From Croceibacterium aestuarii (GTDB taxonomy: Bacteria; Pseudomonadota; Alphaproteobacteria; Sphingomonadales; Sphingomonadaceae), in assembly GCF_030657335.1 (NCBI RefSeq), contig NZ_CP131039.1:930001-994000 (forward strand): 64,000 nucleotides of DNA, in the 5' to 3' direction. Below are positions 8,718 to 18,771 of the stretch, piece by piece. Position 1 is the first letter of the stretch, and each line of letters begins with the position of its first letter. The position numbers and the translations under genes were made by a program. The notes beneath the pieces were generated by a model. It did not search any database. It was not told the DNA's origin and was given only the letters and a program-made list of their open reading frames with translations.

Positions 8718-11321
8718 ATGCGCATGCTGTCTCGCCTGTCCTTGCTGTCCTGGCTGCTTCCCGTGTCGGCGTTGCTCGGCCTGGGCGCCGCCGCCCAGGC
8801 GCAGGACGGACACGCCCACGCGGAGACGCCGGCCGACTCGGCGCCGACGCCGGCCAGGGAGCGGCTGTGGTCCGATCCGGCCGCCTGGCCTGAAGGAAAG
8901 GTGCCGCGCGAAGGGGATGCGGTGACGATCGGCCGGGACATGAACGTCGTCCTCGACGTCGCCCCTCCGGCGCTGCGCAGCCTGACGATCGACGGGACGC
9001 TTAGCTTCGCGGACACGCGCGACATCGAGCTGACGACGGAGTGGATCTACCTGCGGCGGGGCACGCTGCAGATTGGCAGCGAAGCCAAGCCCTATACCCA
9101 CAAGGCGACGATCACGCTGACCGACACCGTCCCCGACGAAGACATCAACACCATGGGGGATCGCGGCATCCTCAACATGGGCGGCACGCTCGAGCTGCAC
9201 GGCGACCGGACGAATGCGTGGACCAAGCTGGCGGGCACTGCCGAGGCCGGCAGCACCCGGATCGAGGTCCTCGATGCCTCCGGCTGGCGCAAGGGCGACG
9301 AGATCGTCCTCGCCTCCACCGACTTCAATCCCCGCCAGGCCGAGCGCCGCCATATCGCCGCCATCAGCGGCAACCGGCTGACGCTCGATCGCCCGCTCGA
9401 CTACATGCACTACGGGAAGATTACCTACGGCGTCGACGAGCGCGGCGAAGTCGGGCTGCTGACCCGCAACATCAAGGTCCAGGCGTCGGACGACGCGGAG
9501 AAATCCTATTTCGGCGGGCACATCATGGCGATGGCCGGCGGGAAGATGCACGTTTCCGGGGTCGAGCTCTATCGCATGGGCCAGAACATGCACCTCGCCC
9601 GCTATCCCATTCACTGGCACATCATCGGCGAAGGCGCCGGCCAGTACATCCAGAACTCGGCGATTCACGACACCTACAGCCGCTGCGTGACGGTGCACGG
9701 AACGAACAACGTCCGGGTCGAAAACAATGTCACCTTCAACACCGTCGGCCACTGTTTCTTCCTCGAGGATGCCGTGGAGACGGGTAACCAGTTTATCCGC
9801 AACTTGGCGATTCAGACCAAGTGCCATCCCGACGACAAGCCCTGCGTGCCGACCAACCTGGTCCTCGCGCACCAGTCCACCGAGGGTCAGAAGGCCAAGG
9901 ACATCCTGATCCCGTCGGACAACACGGCCTCCTCGTTCTGGATCACCAATCCCGACAACATCTACCGCGACAACGTGGCCGCCGGGTCCGACGAGATCGG
10001 CTTCTGGTACGCCTTGCCGACGCACCCCACGGGGGCTTTCCTTGAAAAGGAAGGCAGCGACAAGATCTGGCCCGGCCGGACCAAAGTGCGCGAGTTCAGC
10101 GGCAACGTCGCCCATTCCAATTTCGACGGCATGGTCCTCGACCGCGGTCAGGCGCCCGACGGCACGTTCGGCATCGCCGGCCCCAACTTGACCAGCTACG
10201 CCGATCCGACCGATCCCAAGAGCGGGCTGGTGGTGTCGGAATTCGACAACTTCACCGGCTACAAGAATCGCAACGGCGCGATATGGGGCCGCGGCGAATA
10301 CCATCTCTACAAGGGCCTGAAGCTGGCCGACAATGCGATCGGCTTCACCCATGCCTCGGGCATTCCCGGCATCGCGCCCTACACCTCGCGCGTGGTCGAT
10401 TCGTTGTTCGTGGGGGAGAGCGACAATATCGGCAACCCGCGGACTCCCGAGGAGATTGCCTATGGCCGCAGCCTGCCGTCGGCCTCGGCGGATTTTCCGA
10501 TCCGCGGGTACGAGTATTACGATTTCCACCACGAACTCGAAAACACGACCTTCGTGAACTTCGAGCCCAACCAGCTGCGCGATGCGGGGGCGATATCCTA
10601 TCTGCTGTTCACCAGCTTCGGCATGAGCACCGACAACACGGTCAAGGGTCTCAAGTTCGTCAATGCCCAGCCGGTCAGCTTCCCGCCGATCCAGAAGCGC
10701 TGGGCCTCGGACTACGGCCGCAGCGCTGCTTACAAGAGCGCGGCGTTCCACGATCTCGATGGATCGGTTGGGGGAATCCCCGGCGCTACCATCGTCATCG
10801 ACAACGGCATCGCCTCCGATGAGGACGTTTGCGAGATCAAGGCGAGCTGGAACGCGGCGGTATGCAAGGGCGACATGGGTCGGTTCAGCATCGCCGGCGA
10901 CTTCAGCGGCTTCCAGACCGGCCCGATCACCGATCCCATCATCCTGCAGCGCAACGGCCGGCGGTTCGAATACGTCGGCGAAACCACGATCGGCAGCGGT
11001 GCCGAAGTGCGGGTCGAGACGGCTCGCGACACGCTGTCGCTGGCGCTGACCGAAATGGACGACGGCTCGTCGGTGATTCTCGAGTTTCCCGGGTTCACCG
11101 CCGCCACCGGAGCGGTGGAGCAACCGAGCCTCGAGGCGCTGCGCAAAGCCGGCGAGACCTCGTACTTCAAGGACGGCGACACGCTCTGGGCCAAGCTGGT
11201 GGTCGACAATTCCGCCGGACTGACGGTTTCGCCAGGGAGCAATGCGCCCCCCGGGCTCGCCGCCCGCGCCTTGCCGGTGGGAGCCCGGCTCGACGTGAGC
11301 AAGGAAGGCCTCGGCGGCTGA
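8718..11321 (+). CDS. Secreted G8-domain, right-handed beta-helix protein (CEMIP/TMEM2-like)
   Basis: Large exported protein of 867 residues. Signal peptide residues 1-29 (ends AAAQAQ) are followed by a short His-containing stretch. A G8 domain lies at about 48-165 (WSDPAAWPEG, DEDINTMGDRGILNMGG). A long beta-helix follows with the motif RYPIHWH (295-301) and repeated PbH1-like turns. The same order, G8 then beta-helix with a YPIHFH-like motif, is found in animal CEMIP and TMEM2, which bind and degrade hyaluronan. The bacterial substrate is unknown; a polysaccharide is a fair inference. The start at 8718 has ribosome site GGAGGGG and gives a clean signal peptide; the open frame extends upstream without one. 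It stands alone, followed by a terminator-like hairpin. Confidence 0.85.
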   Translation: MRMLSRLSLLSWLLPVSALLGLGAAAQAQDGHAHAETPADSAPTPARERLWSDPAAWPEGKVPREGDAVTIGRDMNVVLDVAPPALRSLTIDGTLSFADTRDIELTTEWIYLRRGTLQIGSEAKPYTHKATITLTDTVPDEDINTMGDRGILNMGGTLELHGDRTNAWTKLAGTAEAGSTRIEVLDASGWRKGDEIVLASTDFNPRQAERRHIAAISGNRLTLDRPLDYMHYGKITYGVDERGEVGLLTRNIKVQASDDAEKSYFGGHIMAMAGGKMHVSGVELYRMGQNMHLARYPIHWHIIGEGAGQYIQNSAIHDTYSRCVTVHGTNNVRVENNVTFNTVGHCFFLEDAVETGNQFIRNLAIQTKCHPDDKPCVPTNLVLAHQSTEGQKAKDILIPSDNTASSFWITNPDNIYRDNVAAGSDEIGFWYALPTHPTGAFLEKEGSDKIWPGRTKVREFSGNVAHSNFDGMVLDRGQAPDGTFGIAGPNLTSYADPTDPKSGLVVSEFDNFTGYKNRNGAIWGRGEYHLYKGLKLADNAIGFTHASGIPGIAPYTSRVVDSLFVGESDNIGNPRTPEEIAYGRSLPSASADFPIRGYEYYDFHHELENTTFVNFEPNQLRDAGAISYLLFTSFGMSTDNTVKGLKFVNAQPVSFPPIQKRWASDYGRSAAYKSAAFHDLDGSVGGIPGATIVIDNGIASDEDVCEIKASWNAAVCKGDMGRFSIAGDFSGFQTGPITDPIILQRNGRRFEYVGETTIGSGAEVRVETARDTLSLALTEMDDGSSVILEFPGFTAATGAVEQPSLEALRKAGETSYFKDGDTLWAKLVVDNSAGLTVSPGSNAPPGLAARALPVGARLDVSKEGLGG

Positions 11322-11327
11322 CCGGGC

Positions 11328-11356
11328 GCGAGCCCCGGCGCTGCCGGGTGGCTCGC
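11328..11356 (+). terminator. Terminator-like hairpin after the G8 gene
   Basis: GCGAGCC (11328-11334) pairs with GGCTCGC (11350-11356), with an inner CGG/CCG pairing, followed by the pyrimidine-rich TCCTTTC. It lies 7 bases after the G8-protein stop, between two convergent genes. Confidence 0.55.
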
Positions 11357-11394
11357 TCCTTTCGCAGTGTCCGTCCTCGCTGCGCCGTCCGCGG

Positions 11395-12576
<1,182 letters not shown>

Positions 12577-12681
12577 TTAAACAACGCGGCGATTGGGCAA
12601 CAATGGCCCGGTTCTCAAGCGGCGAGGCGATGGGACAACAAACACTCCGCCCTCAAGCAGCGAAACGGTAGGGGCGTCCAA

Positions 12682-15438
12682 CTAAGCCGCTTCGCTCTCG
12701 CGCTGGCGCTCGTCGCTCGCCGCGTCCAGCAGCGCCGCCTCGATGCCCTTGAGGCGGTCGGTGGTCGTCACCTTTCCGCCGAGCAGGTCGGTGACGTAGA
12801 AGGTGTCGGCGGCGCGTTCGCCATAGTTGGTGATGTGCGCCGAATTGACCATCAGCTTGCTCTCGAACAGCGCCCGGGCGAGGCGGTTGAGCAGCGCCGG
12901 GCGGTCGCGCGCCGAGACCTCGATCACGGTGAAGCGGCCCGAAGCCTTGTTGTCGAAGCTGACCCACGGGCGGACCTCGAAGCTGTTCGCCCGGCTGCGC
13001 GCGAGCGGCCGCTTGGCCAGCTGCGGGACCAGCTCGATCTTCCCGGCCAGCGCGTCCTCGATCGACTTGCGCAGCCGGTCGAGCTGGCCCTGTTCCTTGA
13101 ACGGCTTGCCGAGCGGGTCCTGGACCAGGAAATTGTCGACCGCCTTGCCGGCGCGGTTGGTGTGGATCCGCGCGTCGATGATGTTGCCGCCGGCGAGATG
13201 GATCGCCCCGGCGACGCGGAAGAACAGGCCCGGATGGTCGTCGCCGATCACCGTCACCAGCGTCGCCCCGCGCGCGGCGTAGTATTCGGTGTGGATCGAC
13301 AGCTTGTGTTCGCGCTCCTTGGCGGCGCCGTAATGCACCAGGTTGAGGGCGATGATGTCTTCGGGCTCGGCGATCCAGTAGGCATCGTCGAAGCGGCTCG
13401 CCAGCTCGTCGATCAGCCCCGCCTTGTCGCCGAGCAGGTCGGCAACCCGGTGCTTCTTCGCCGCCACGCGCTCGGCTCGTCCGTGCCGCTTGTGGCCGAG
13501 GCGCAGCTGCTCGAGGGCGAGCTCGTAGAGATTGCCGAGCAGCTGTCGCTTCCACGAGTTCCAGATGCCGGGCCCGACGGCGCGGATGTCGACCACCGTG
13601 AGCACCAGCAATTGCCGCAACCGCTCGACGCTTTCGACCTGAGCGACGAAGTCGAGGATCGTCTTGGGATCGGCGAGGTCGCGCTTGAACGCGGTGGAGC
13701 TCATCAGCAGGTGCCAGCGGACCAGCCAGCTGACCAGCTCGGTCTCCTTGTCGTCGAGCCCCAGACGCGGGCACAGCTCGAGCGCGACCTCGGCCCCCAG
13801 CACCGAGTGGTCGCCGCCGCGGCCCTTGGCGATGTCGTGCAGCAGCGTGGCGACGTAGAGCACCCTGCGGCTGGCCAGTTCCGGAATGATCTCGGTCGAC
13901 AGCGGATGGTCATCCCGGTGCTTGCCCTGCTCTATAGCCGCCAGCAGGCCGATCGCCCGGATGGTGTGCTCGTCGACCGTGTAGTGGTGGTACATGTCGA
14001 ACTGCATCTGCGCGCCGACCTTGCCGAAGTCGGGTACGAAACGGCCGAAAACCCCGGCCTCGTTCATCCACCTGAGCACCGTTTCCGGATCGTTGCGTCC
14101 GGTCAGCAGCTTGAGAAACAGCTCGTTGGCACGCGGGTCGTGGCGGACGTCGTGATCGATGCACTTCACGTCGCGGGTCGCCATGCGCATCGATTCGGAG
14201 TGGATTTCGAGCGAGTGCTCCTCGGCGAGCTGGAAAATCTCGATGAGCCGCACCGGATCCTTGACGAACCAGTCGTCGGAAGGCGCGGCGATGCGGCCGC
14301 CGAACACGCGATAGCCCTTGAGCGTGCGCGACTTCTGGCGAAAGCCGGCGAGCAGGCCGCGGGCGCGCCGCTTGCTGGCCATTTGCTCGTCGATGTGGGC
14401 GAGGAACACCCCGGTCAGGCTGCCGACCTGGCGCGCCTGGAGGAAATAGTACTGCATGAAGCGCTCGACCGCGCTCTTGCCCGGACGGTCGGCGAAGTTC
14501 ATCCGCCGCGCCACCTCGCGCTGCAGGTCGAAGGTCAGCCGGTCCTCGGCGCGCCGGGTGATGGTATGCAGGTGGCAGCGCACCGCCAGCAGGAACCCTT
14601 CGGCGCGGCGGAAGGTGCGGTATTCGCGCTGCGTGAACAGCCCCGCGTCGACCAGCTCTGCGGCGCTCTGCACCCGGTGCAGGTACTTGCCGATCCAATA
14701 CAGCGTCTGCAGGTCGCGCAGGCCGCCCTTGCCGTCCTTGACGTTGGGCTCGACGACGTAGCGGCTGTCGCCCATGCGCTTGTGCCGCTCGTCGCGCTCG
14801 GCCAGCTTCTCTCTGACGAACTGCGCCTCGCTGCCGGGCACGACATCCTTCCAGAAGCGCTGCACGGCCGCATCGTAGAGCTCCTGGTCGCCCCACAGGT
14901 AGCGCCCCTCGAGCAGCGCGGTGCGAATGGTCAGGTCGCTCTTGGCCATGCGCACCATCTCGTCGAGCGAGCGGCTCGAATGGCCGACCTTCAGGCCGAG
15001 GTCCCACAGGTAGTAGAGCAGCGCCTCGATAACCTGCTCGCACCAGGCCGTGGCCTTGGCGGGGGTGATAAAGGCGATGTCGATGTCCGAATGCGGCGCC
15101 ATTTCGCCGCGCCCGTAGCCGCCGACGGCGATCAGCGTCAGGCGCTCGCCCGACGTGCGATTGGCCGCGGGGTAGACGTCGCTGGTCACGTGGTCGTGCA
15201 TGACCCGGATCAGCTGGTCGATGAGGAACGACTGGCTGTGCGCCACTTCGTGCCCGGCGCTGGGATGCTCGGCCAGGCGGCGGGCCACTTCGGCCCGGCC
15301 GTCGTCCAGCGCACCGCGCAGCAGCTCGACGACCTGGGGGCGCGCATCCGGCATGCCGCGGTCGGACACCGCCGCCGCAACCGCCTCGGCGAGTGCGCGG
15401 CGGTCGACGATGGCCCGCTGGTTGGGGATGGAACTCAT
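12682..15438 (-). CDS. glnD: PII uridylyltransferase / uridylyl-removing enzyme
   Basis: Bifunctional nitrogen sensor of 918 residues. It adds UMP to PII when glutamine is low and removes it when glutamine is high. The nucleotidyltransferase domain has GGYGRGEMAPHSDIDI (106-121, catalytic Asp118/Asp120). A linker leads to an HD domain (HHYTVDEHT, then LLHDIAKGRGGDHS), and two ACT domains end the protein (TLVTVIGDDHPGLF and FTVIEVSARDRPALLNRLA). Its length is normal. I chose MSSIPNQRA at 15438; the open frame upstream adds 24 unlikely residues and would reach toward lgt. It is divergent from lgt. Confidence 0.96.
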   Translation of the reverse strand: MSSIPNQRAIVDRRALAEAVAAAVSDRGMPDARPQVVELLRGALDDGRAEVARRLAEHPSAGHEVAHSQSFLIDQLIRVMHDHVTSDVYPAANRTSGERLTLIAVGGYGRGEMAPHSDIDIAFITPAKATAWCEQVIEALLYYLWDLGLKVGHSSRSLDEMVRMAKSDLTIRTALLEGRYLWGDQELYDAAVQRFWKDVVPGSEAQFVREKLAERDERHKRMGDSRYVVEPNVKDGKGGLRDLQTLYWIGKYLHRVQSAAELVDAGLFTQREYRTFRRAEGFLLAVRCHLHTITRRAEDRLTFDLQREVARRMNFADRPGKSAVERFMQYYFLQARQVGSLTGVFLAHIDEQMASKRRARGLLAGFRQKSRTLKGYRVFGGRIAAPSDDWFVKDPVRLIEIFQLAEEHSLEIHSESMRMATRDVKCIDHDVRHDPRANELFLKLLTGRNDPETVLRWMNEAGVFGRFVPDFGKVGAQMQFDMYHHYTVDEHTIRAIGLLAAIEQGKHRDDHPLSTEIIPELASRRVLYVATLLHDIAKGRGGDHSVLGAEVALELCPRLGLDDKETELVSWLVRWHLLMSSTAFKRDLADPKTILDFVAQVESVERLRQLLVLTVVDIRAVGPGIWNSWKRQLLGNLYELALEQLRLGHKRHGRAERVAAKKHRVADLLGDKAGLIDELASRFDDAYWIAEPEDIIALNLVHYGAAKEREHKLSIHTEYYAARGATLVTVIGDDHPGLFFRVAGAIHLAGGNIIDARIHTNRAGKAVDNFLVQDPLGKPFKEQGQLDRLRKSIEDALAGKIELVPQLAKRPLARSRANSFEVRPWVSFDNKASGRFTVIEVSARDRPALLNRLARALFESKLMVNSAHITNYGERAADTFYVTDLLGGKVTTTDRLKGIEAALLDAASDERQRESEAA

Positions 15439-15542
15439 GGCAGTGACATAGAGAATGCCGCGGCGCATGCAATGCGAGCCACCCTTTCGCGCTCCGCCGG
15501 CATGTGGCAAGGGGCCTGCGAACCGCGGGATTTCCAGGATAT

Positions 15543-16448
15543 ATGCTCGACATTCTTGCCGTCACCGCCAGCGACCCGATCCACTGGGCCGACCTCGGCC
15601 TGCGTCCCGGCATCCCGCTCGGCTTCTTCACGCTGCGGTTCTATTCGCTGGCCTATCTCGCCGGCCTGCTGCTGGCCTACTGGCACGTTTCGAAGATGAT
15701 CAAGGCGCCCGGGGCGCCGATGGCGCAGCGCCATGTCGACGACCTGTTCTTCTACTGCACGCTGGGCGTTATCCTCGGCGGACGGCTCGGTTATGCGCTG
15801 TTCTATACCGGCGGCGAGACCGACAAGCCGAGCCTGTTCACGCATTTCACGCCCACCGAGACGATCAGCTGGGACCTGCTGCGGCTGTGGGACGGGGGGA
15901 TGAGCTTCCACGGCGGCGTGATCGGCGTGCTCCTCGCCATCGCCTGGGTCTCTGTCCGCAACAAGCTCTCCTTCATCCGCGTTGCCGATTACATCTCGGT
16001 CAACGTCGGCTTCGGGATGTTCTTCGGCCGTATCGCCAACTTCATCAACGGCGAGCTGTGGGGCCGCCCGGTCGAAAGCGACGTGCCGTGGGCGATGGTG
16101 TTCCCGGGCGGCGGACCGGTCGCGCGCCATCCCAGCCAGCTCTACGAAGCCCTGCTCGAAGGGGCGCTGGTCGCGGCCATCATGGTGCCGCTGTTCTGGA
16201 AGACTCGGGCGCGTTTTCGCCCCGGCATCCTCGTCGGCACTTTCACTGCGCTGATCGCCAGCGCGCGCTTCGTCGTCGAGTTTTTCCGCCAGCCCGATGA
16301 GCAGCTGACCGATTTCGCCATGCGCACGGGCCTCAGCATGGGTCAGTGGCTGTCGATCCCGCTGATTCTCGCCAGCATCGCGGTTATCGTCTGGGCGCTG
16401 CGCCGTCCGCCGCTCGCTTCGGGAGCGGGGAGCGCGGCAGCCAGGTGA
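15543..16448 (+). CDS. lgt: Prolipoprotein diacylglyceryl transferase
   Basis: Inner-membrane enzyme of 301 residues that moves diacylglycerol from phosphatidylglycerol to the lipobox cysteine of prolipoproteins. It has seven hydrophobic segments. Signature pieces are GGRLGYALFY, SFHGGVIGV, GRIANFINGELWGRP and RHPSQLYEALLEG. The start at 15543 has the near ribosome site AGGA. It overlaps the following methyltransferase by one base (TGATG), so the two are an operon. Several lipoproteins in this window would be its substrates. Confidence 0.96.
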   Translation: MLDILAVTASDPIHWADLGLRPGIPLGFFTLRFYSLAYLAGLLLAYWHVSKMIKAPGAPMAQRHVDDLFFYCTLGVILGGRLGYALFYTGGETDKPSLFTHFTPTETISWDLLRLWDGGMSFHGGVIGVLLAIAWVSVRNKLSFIRVADYISVNVGFGMFFGRIANFINGELWGRPVESDVPWAMVFPGGGPVARHPSQLYEALLEGALVAAIMVPLFWKTRARFRPGILVGTFTALIASARFVVEFFRQPDEQLTDFAMRTGLSMGQWLSIPLILASIAVIVWALRRPPLASGAGSAAAR

Positions 16449-17497
16449 TGAACGAGCAGCCGCTCGCAGACATTTTCCGCCGGTTGATTGCCGCGACGGG
16501 CCCGATAAGCCTGACGCAATACATGGCCGAGGCGAATGCCCGGTACTATACGAGCGCCGACCCCCTCGGCGAGGGCGGAGATTTCGTCACGGCGCCCGAA
16601 ATCAGCCAGATGTTCGGCGAGCTGATCGGACTGTGGCTTGCCGACATGTGGATCCGCGCCGGACGCGAATGGCCGGTGATGTACGTCGAACTGGGTCCTG
16701 GGCGCGGCACGTTGGCGCGCGATGCGCTCAGGGCGATGAGGCGCTATGGCCTCGATCCCGAGGTGCATTTCGTCGAGACCTCGACCCCGCTCAAGGAACT
16801 GCAGCTCGAGGCGGTGCCGCACGCGCAGTTCCATGACGATTTGTCGCGAGTGCCGATGGACGGACCGATGCTGCTGGTCGGCAACGAATTCCTCGATGCG
16901 CTGCCGATCCGGCAGCTGCTCAGGACGCCCGCCGGCTGGCGCGAAATGGTGGTCGTGCCCGACGGTGAGAAATTTGCCTGCATCCCCGGCCCCCGGCCGA
17001 TGGACGCCGCCGTGCCCGAGCTGCGCCGGGATCTGCCCGAGGGCACGCTGCTCGAAACCTGCCCGGCGGCTGCGGCGATCGTCTACGAGATTGCCGGGCG
17101 GCTGGTGCAGCAGGGCGGCGCGGCCTTGCTGATCGACTATGGTCATGCCGAGGAGCGCACGGGTTCGACCTTCCAGGCGGTGCGGCGGCACCGGAAGGCC
17201 GACCCTTTCGCCAAACCGGGGCAGGCCGATCTGACCGCGCACGTCGATTTCCACGCCCTCGCCCGGGTGGCGGAATCGCGCGAGGCGCGCTGGCTCGGCA
17301 CGGCCACGCAGGGCGACTGGCTCAAGGCGCTCGGCATCGAAGGGCGCGCCGAAGCGCTCGGCGAATACGCCCCGCAACACCGCGACGCGCTCCATTCGGC
17401 CATGCACCGCCTGATAGACCCGGACCAGATGGGCGAGCTGTTCAAGGTCATGGGCCTCGCCGCCCCCGGCTGGCCCGAGCCGGTCGGGTTCGGCTAA
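16448..17497 (+). CDS. MidA/NDUFAF7-family class I SAM-dependent methyltransferase
   Basis: Protein of 349 residues in the former DUF185 family. Human NDUFAF7 dimethylates an arginine of complex I subunit NDUFS2, and alphaproteobacteria encode the same family, so a role in complex I assembly is likely but inferred. Motifs are YYTSADPLGEGGDFVTAPEIS near residue 32, VELGPGRGTL (SAM site), and LVGNEFLDALPIRQ. The ATG overlaps the lgt stop; alphaproteobacteria often keep lgt next to this gene. Confidence 0.92.
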   Translation: MNEQPLADIFRRLIAATGPISLTQYMAEANARYYTSADPLGEGGDFVTAPEISQMFGELIGLWLADMWIRAGREWPVMYVELGPGRGTLARDALRAMRRYGLDPEVHFVETSTPLKELQLEAVPHAQFHDDLSRVPMDGPMLLVGNEFLDALPIRQLLRTPAGWREMVVVPDGEKFACIPGPRPMDAAVPELRRDLPEGTLLETCPAAAAIVYEIAGRLVQQGGAALLIDYGHAEERTGSTFQAVRRHRKADPFAKPGQADLTAHVDFHALARVAESREARWLGTATQGDWLKALGIEGRAEALGEYAPQHRDALHSAMHRLIDPDQMGELFKVMGLAAPGWPEPVGFG

Positions 17498-17502
17498 CCC
17501 GG

Positions 17503-18771
17503 ATGCCCGCCGGCCACCGTGTTTCGCGGACTTCGCTTGCCGTGGCGGCGTTCTCGACCGTGGTCGAATGGTACGACTTCACGCTTTACCTCTACTTCTC
17601 GACGGTGCTGGCGCGGGTGTTCTTCGGTGGCGGCGAGGGGGCGCTGGTCACCGCGCTGATGGGCTTCGCGCTGGCCTACCTGATGCGTCCGGTCGGGGCG
17701 GCGGCGTTCGGGCACATCGGCGACCGTTACGGACGGCGGCCGATGCTGCTGATCTCGATGGCGATCATGTCGCTGGCCATGCTCGGCACCGCGCTGCTGC
17801 CGACCTACGGCCAGGTCGGGATCGCGGCGGCCTGGCTGCTCTTCGCCCTGCGCTGCGTGATGGGGTTCTCGGTCGGCGGCGAATACACCGGGGTCATCGC
17901 CTATCTGCTCGAAGGCGCGGACCCGCGCCGACGCGGCCTGGTCGCGTCGCTCGCCGCCGCTTCGAGCGAGATCGGCGCGCTCCTCGCGGTCGGTGTGTCC
18001 GCTCTGACCGTCAGCCTGACCAGCGAGGATCAGCTGGCGAGCTGGGGCTGGCGCGTGCCGTTCTTCGTCGGCGCGGCATTGGCCGGCGGGGTGTGGTTCG
18101 CGCGCCAGTCGATGGAGGAATCGCCCGAATGGGCCGCGCTGCACAAGGCCGACGCGCTCCATGCCAACCCGCTCGGCCACGCGGTCACCCGGCAGAAAGC
18201 GGCACTGCTGCGCGCTTTCGCAATCTCGGCGCTCGGTTCGATCACCTATTACGTCGGCATCAGCTATGTGCCCGCCTTTCTCGACACGACCGGCACGCTG
18301 GGCGAGGAGCGCGTGCTGTGGCTCTCGACCGCCGCAGCGGTGGCGGTCATCCTCGTCACTCCGCTCGTCGGGCTCCTGTCGGACCGTTTCGGACGCAAGC
18401 CCGCGCTGGTGGTCATCGCCTTGCTCAGCGCGGTCCTGCCGATATCGCTGTTCACGTTGATGGCCGGCGGCACCGCCAGCGAGGCGCTGGGCGGGGCGCT
18501 GGTCCTGGCGCTGGTCGCGGGGGGTATGAGCGCGATCGGAGCAATCGCTTGCGGAGAGCAGTTCGGCGAGGCCAGCCGGGCCAGCGGACTGGGGCTCGGC
18601 TATACGCTGGCGACCGCGTTGTTCGGCGGTCTGACCCCGTGGCTGGCGCAGCTGCTGGTCGAACGGACCGGCGCGCCGCAAGTGCCCGGGATCATGATCG
18701 CAATGGTCGCGGTGGCCGCGCTACCGGTGTTCCTGACCATGCGCGAGACCGCGCCCGGCCGCCTGCGCTAG
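17503..18771 (+). CDS. MFS transporter, metabolite:H+ symporter (MHS) type
   Basis: Inner-membrane carrier of 422 residues with about 12 hydrophobic segments. VVEWYDFTLYLYFS at the first helix and GHIGDRYGRRPML between helices 2 and 3 are marks of the MHS group (ProP, KgtP, ShiA). The substrate is probably an organic acid, amino acid or osmolyte; sequence alone does not say which. It starts 5 bases after the methyltransferase stop, so may be cotranscribed with lgt. Its 3' end overlaps the convergent kinase gene by 4 bases. Confidence 0.9.
   Translation: MPAGHRVSRTSLAVAAFSTVVEWYDFTLYLYFSTVLARVFFGGGEGALVTALMGFALAYLMRPVGAAAFGHIGDRYGRRPMLLISMAIMSLAMLGTALLPTYGQVGIAAAWLLFALRCVMGFSVGGEYTGVIAYLLEGADPRRRGLVASLAAASSEIGALLAVGVSALTVSLTSEDQLASWGWRVPFFVGAALAGGVWFARQSMEESPEWAALHKADALHANPLGHAVTRQKAALLRAFAISALGSITYYVGISYVPAFLDTTGTLGEERVLWLSTAAAVAVILVTPLVGLLSDRFGRKPALVVIALLSAVLPISLFTLMAGGTASEALGGALVLALVAGGMSAIGAIACGEQFGEASRASGLGLGYTLATALFGGLTPWLAQLLVERTGAPQVPGIMIAMVAVAALPVFLTMRETAPGRLR

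Noticed and set aside
8049-11123. Very long open frame on the minus strand opposite the G8 gene and YggS
   Set aside because: High-GC shadow frame: its product is Arg/His/Asp-rich low-quality sequence, whereas the plus strand encodes clear domains.
12835-15699. Long open frame on the plus strand opposite glnD
   Set aside because: Antisense to a fully recognisable GlnD; composition is typical of a reverse-strand shadow.
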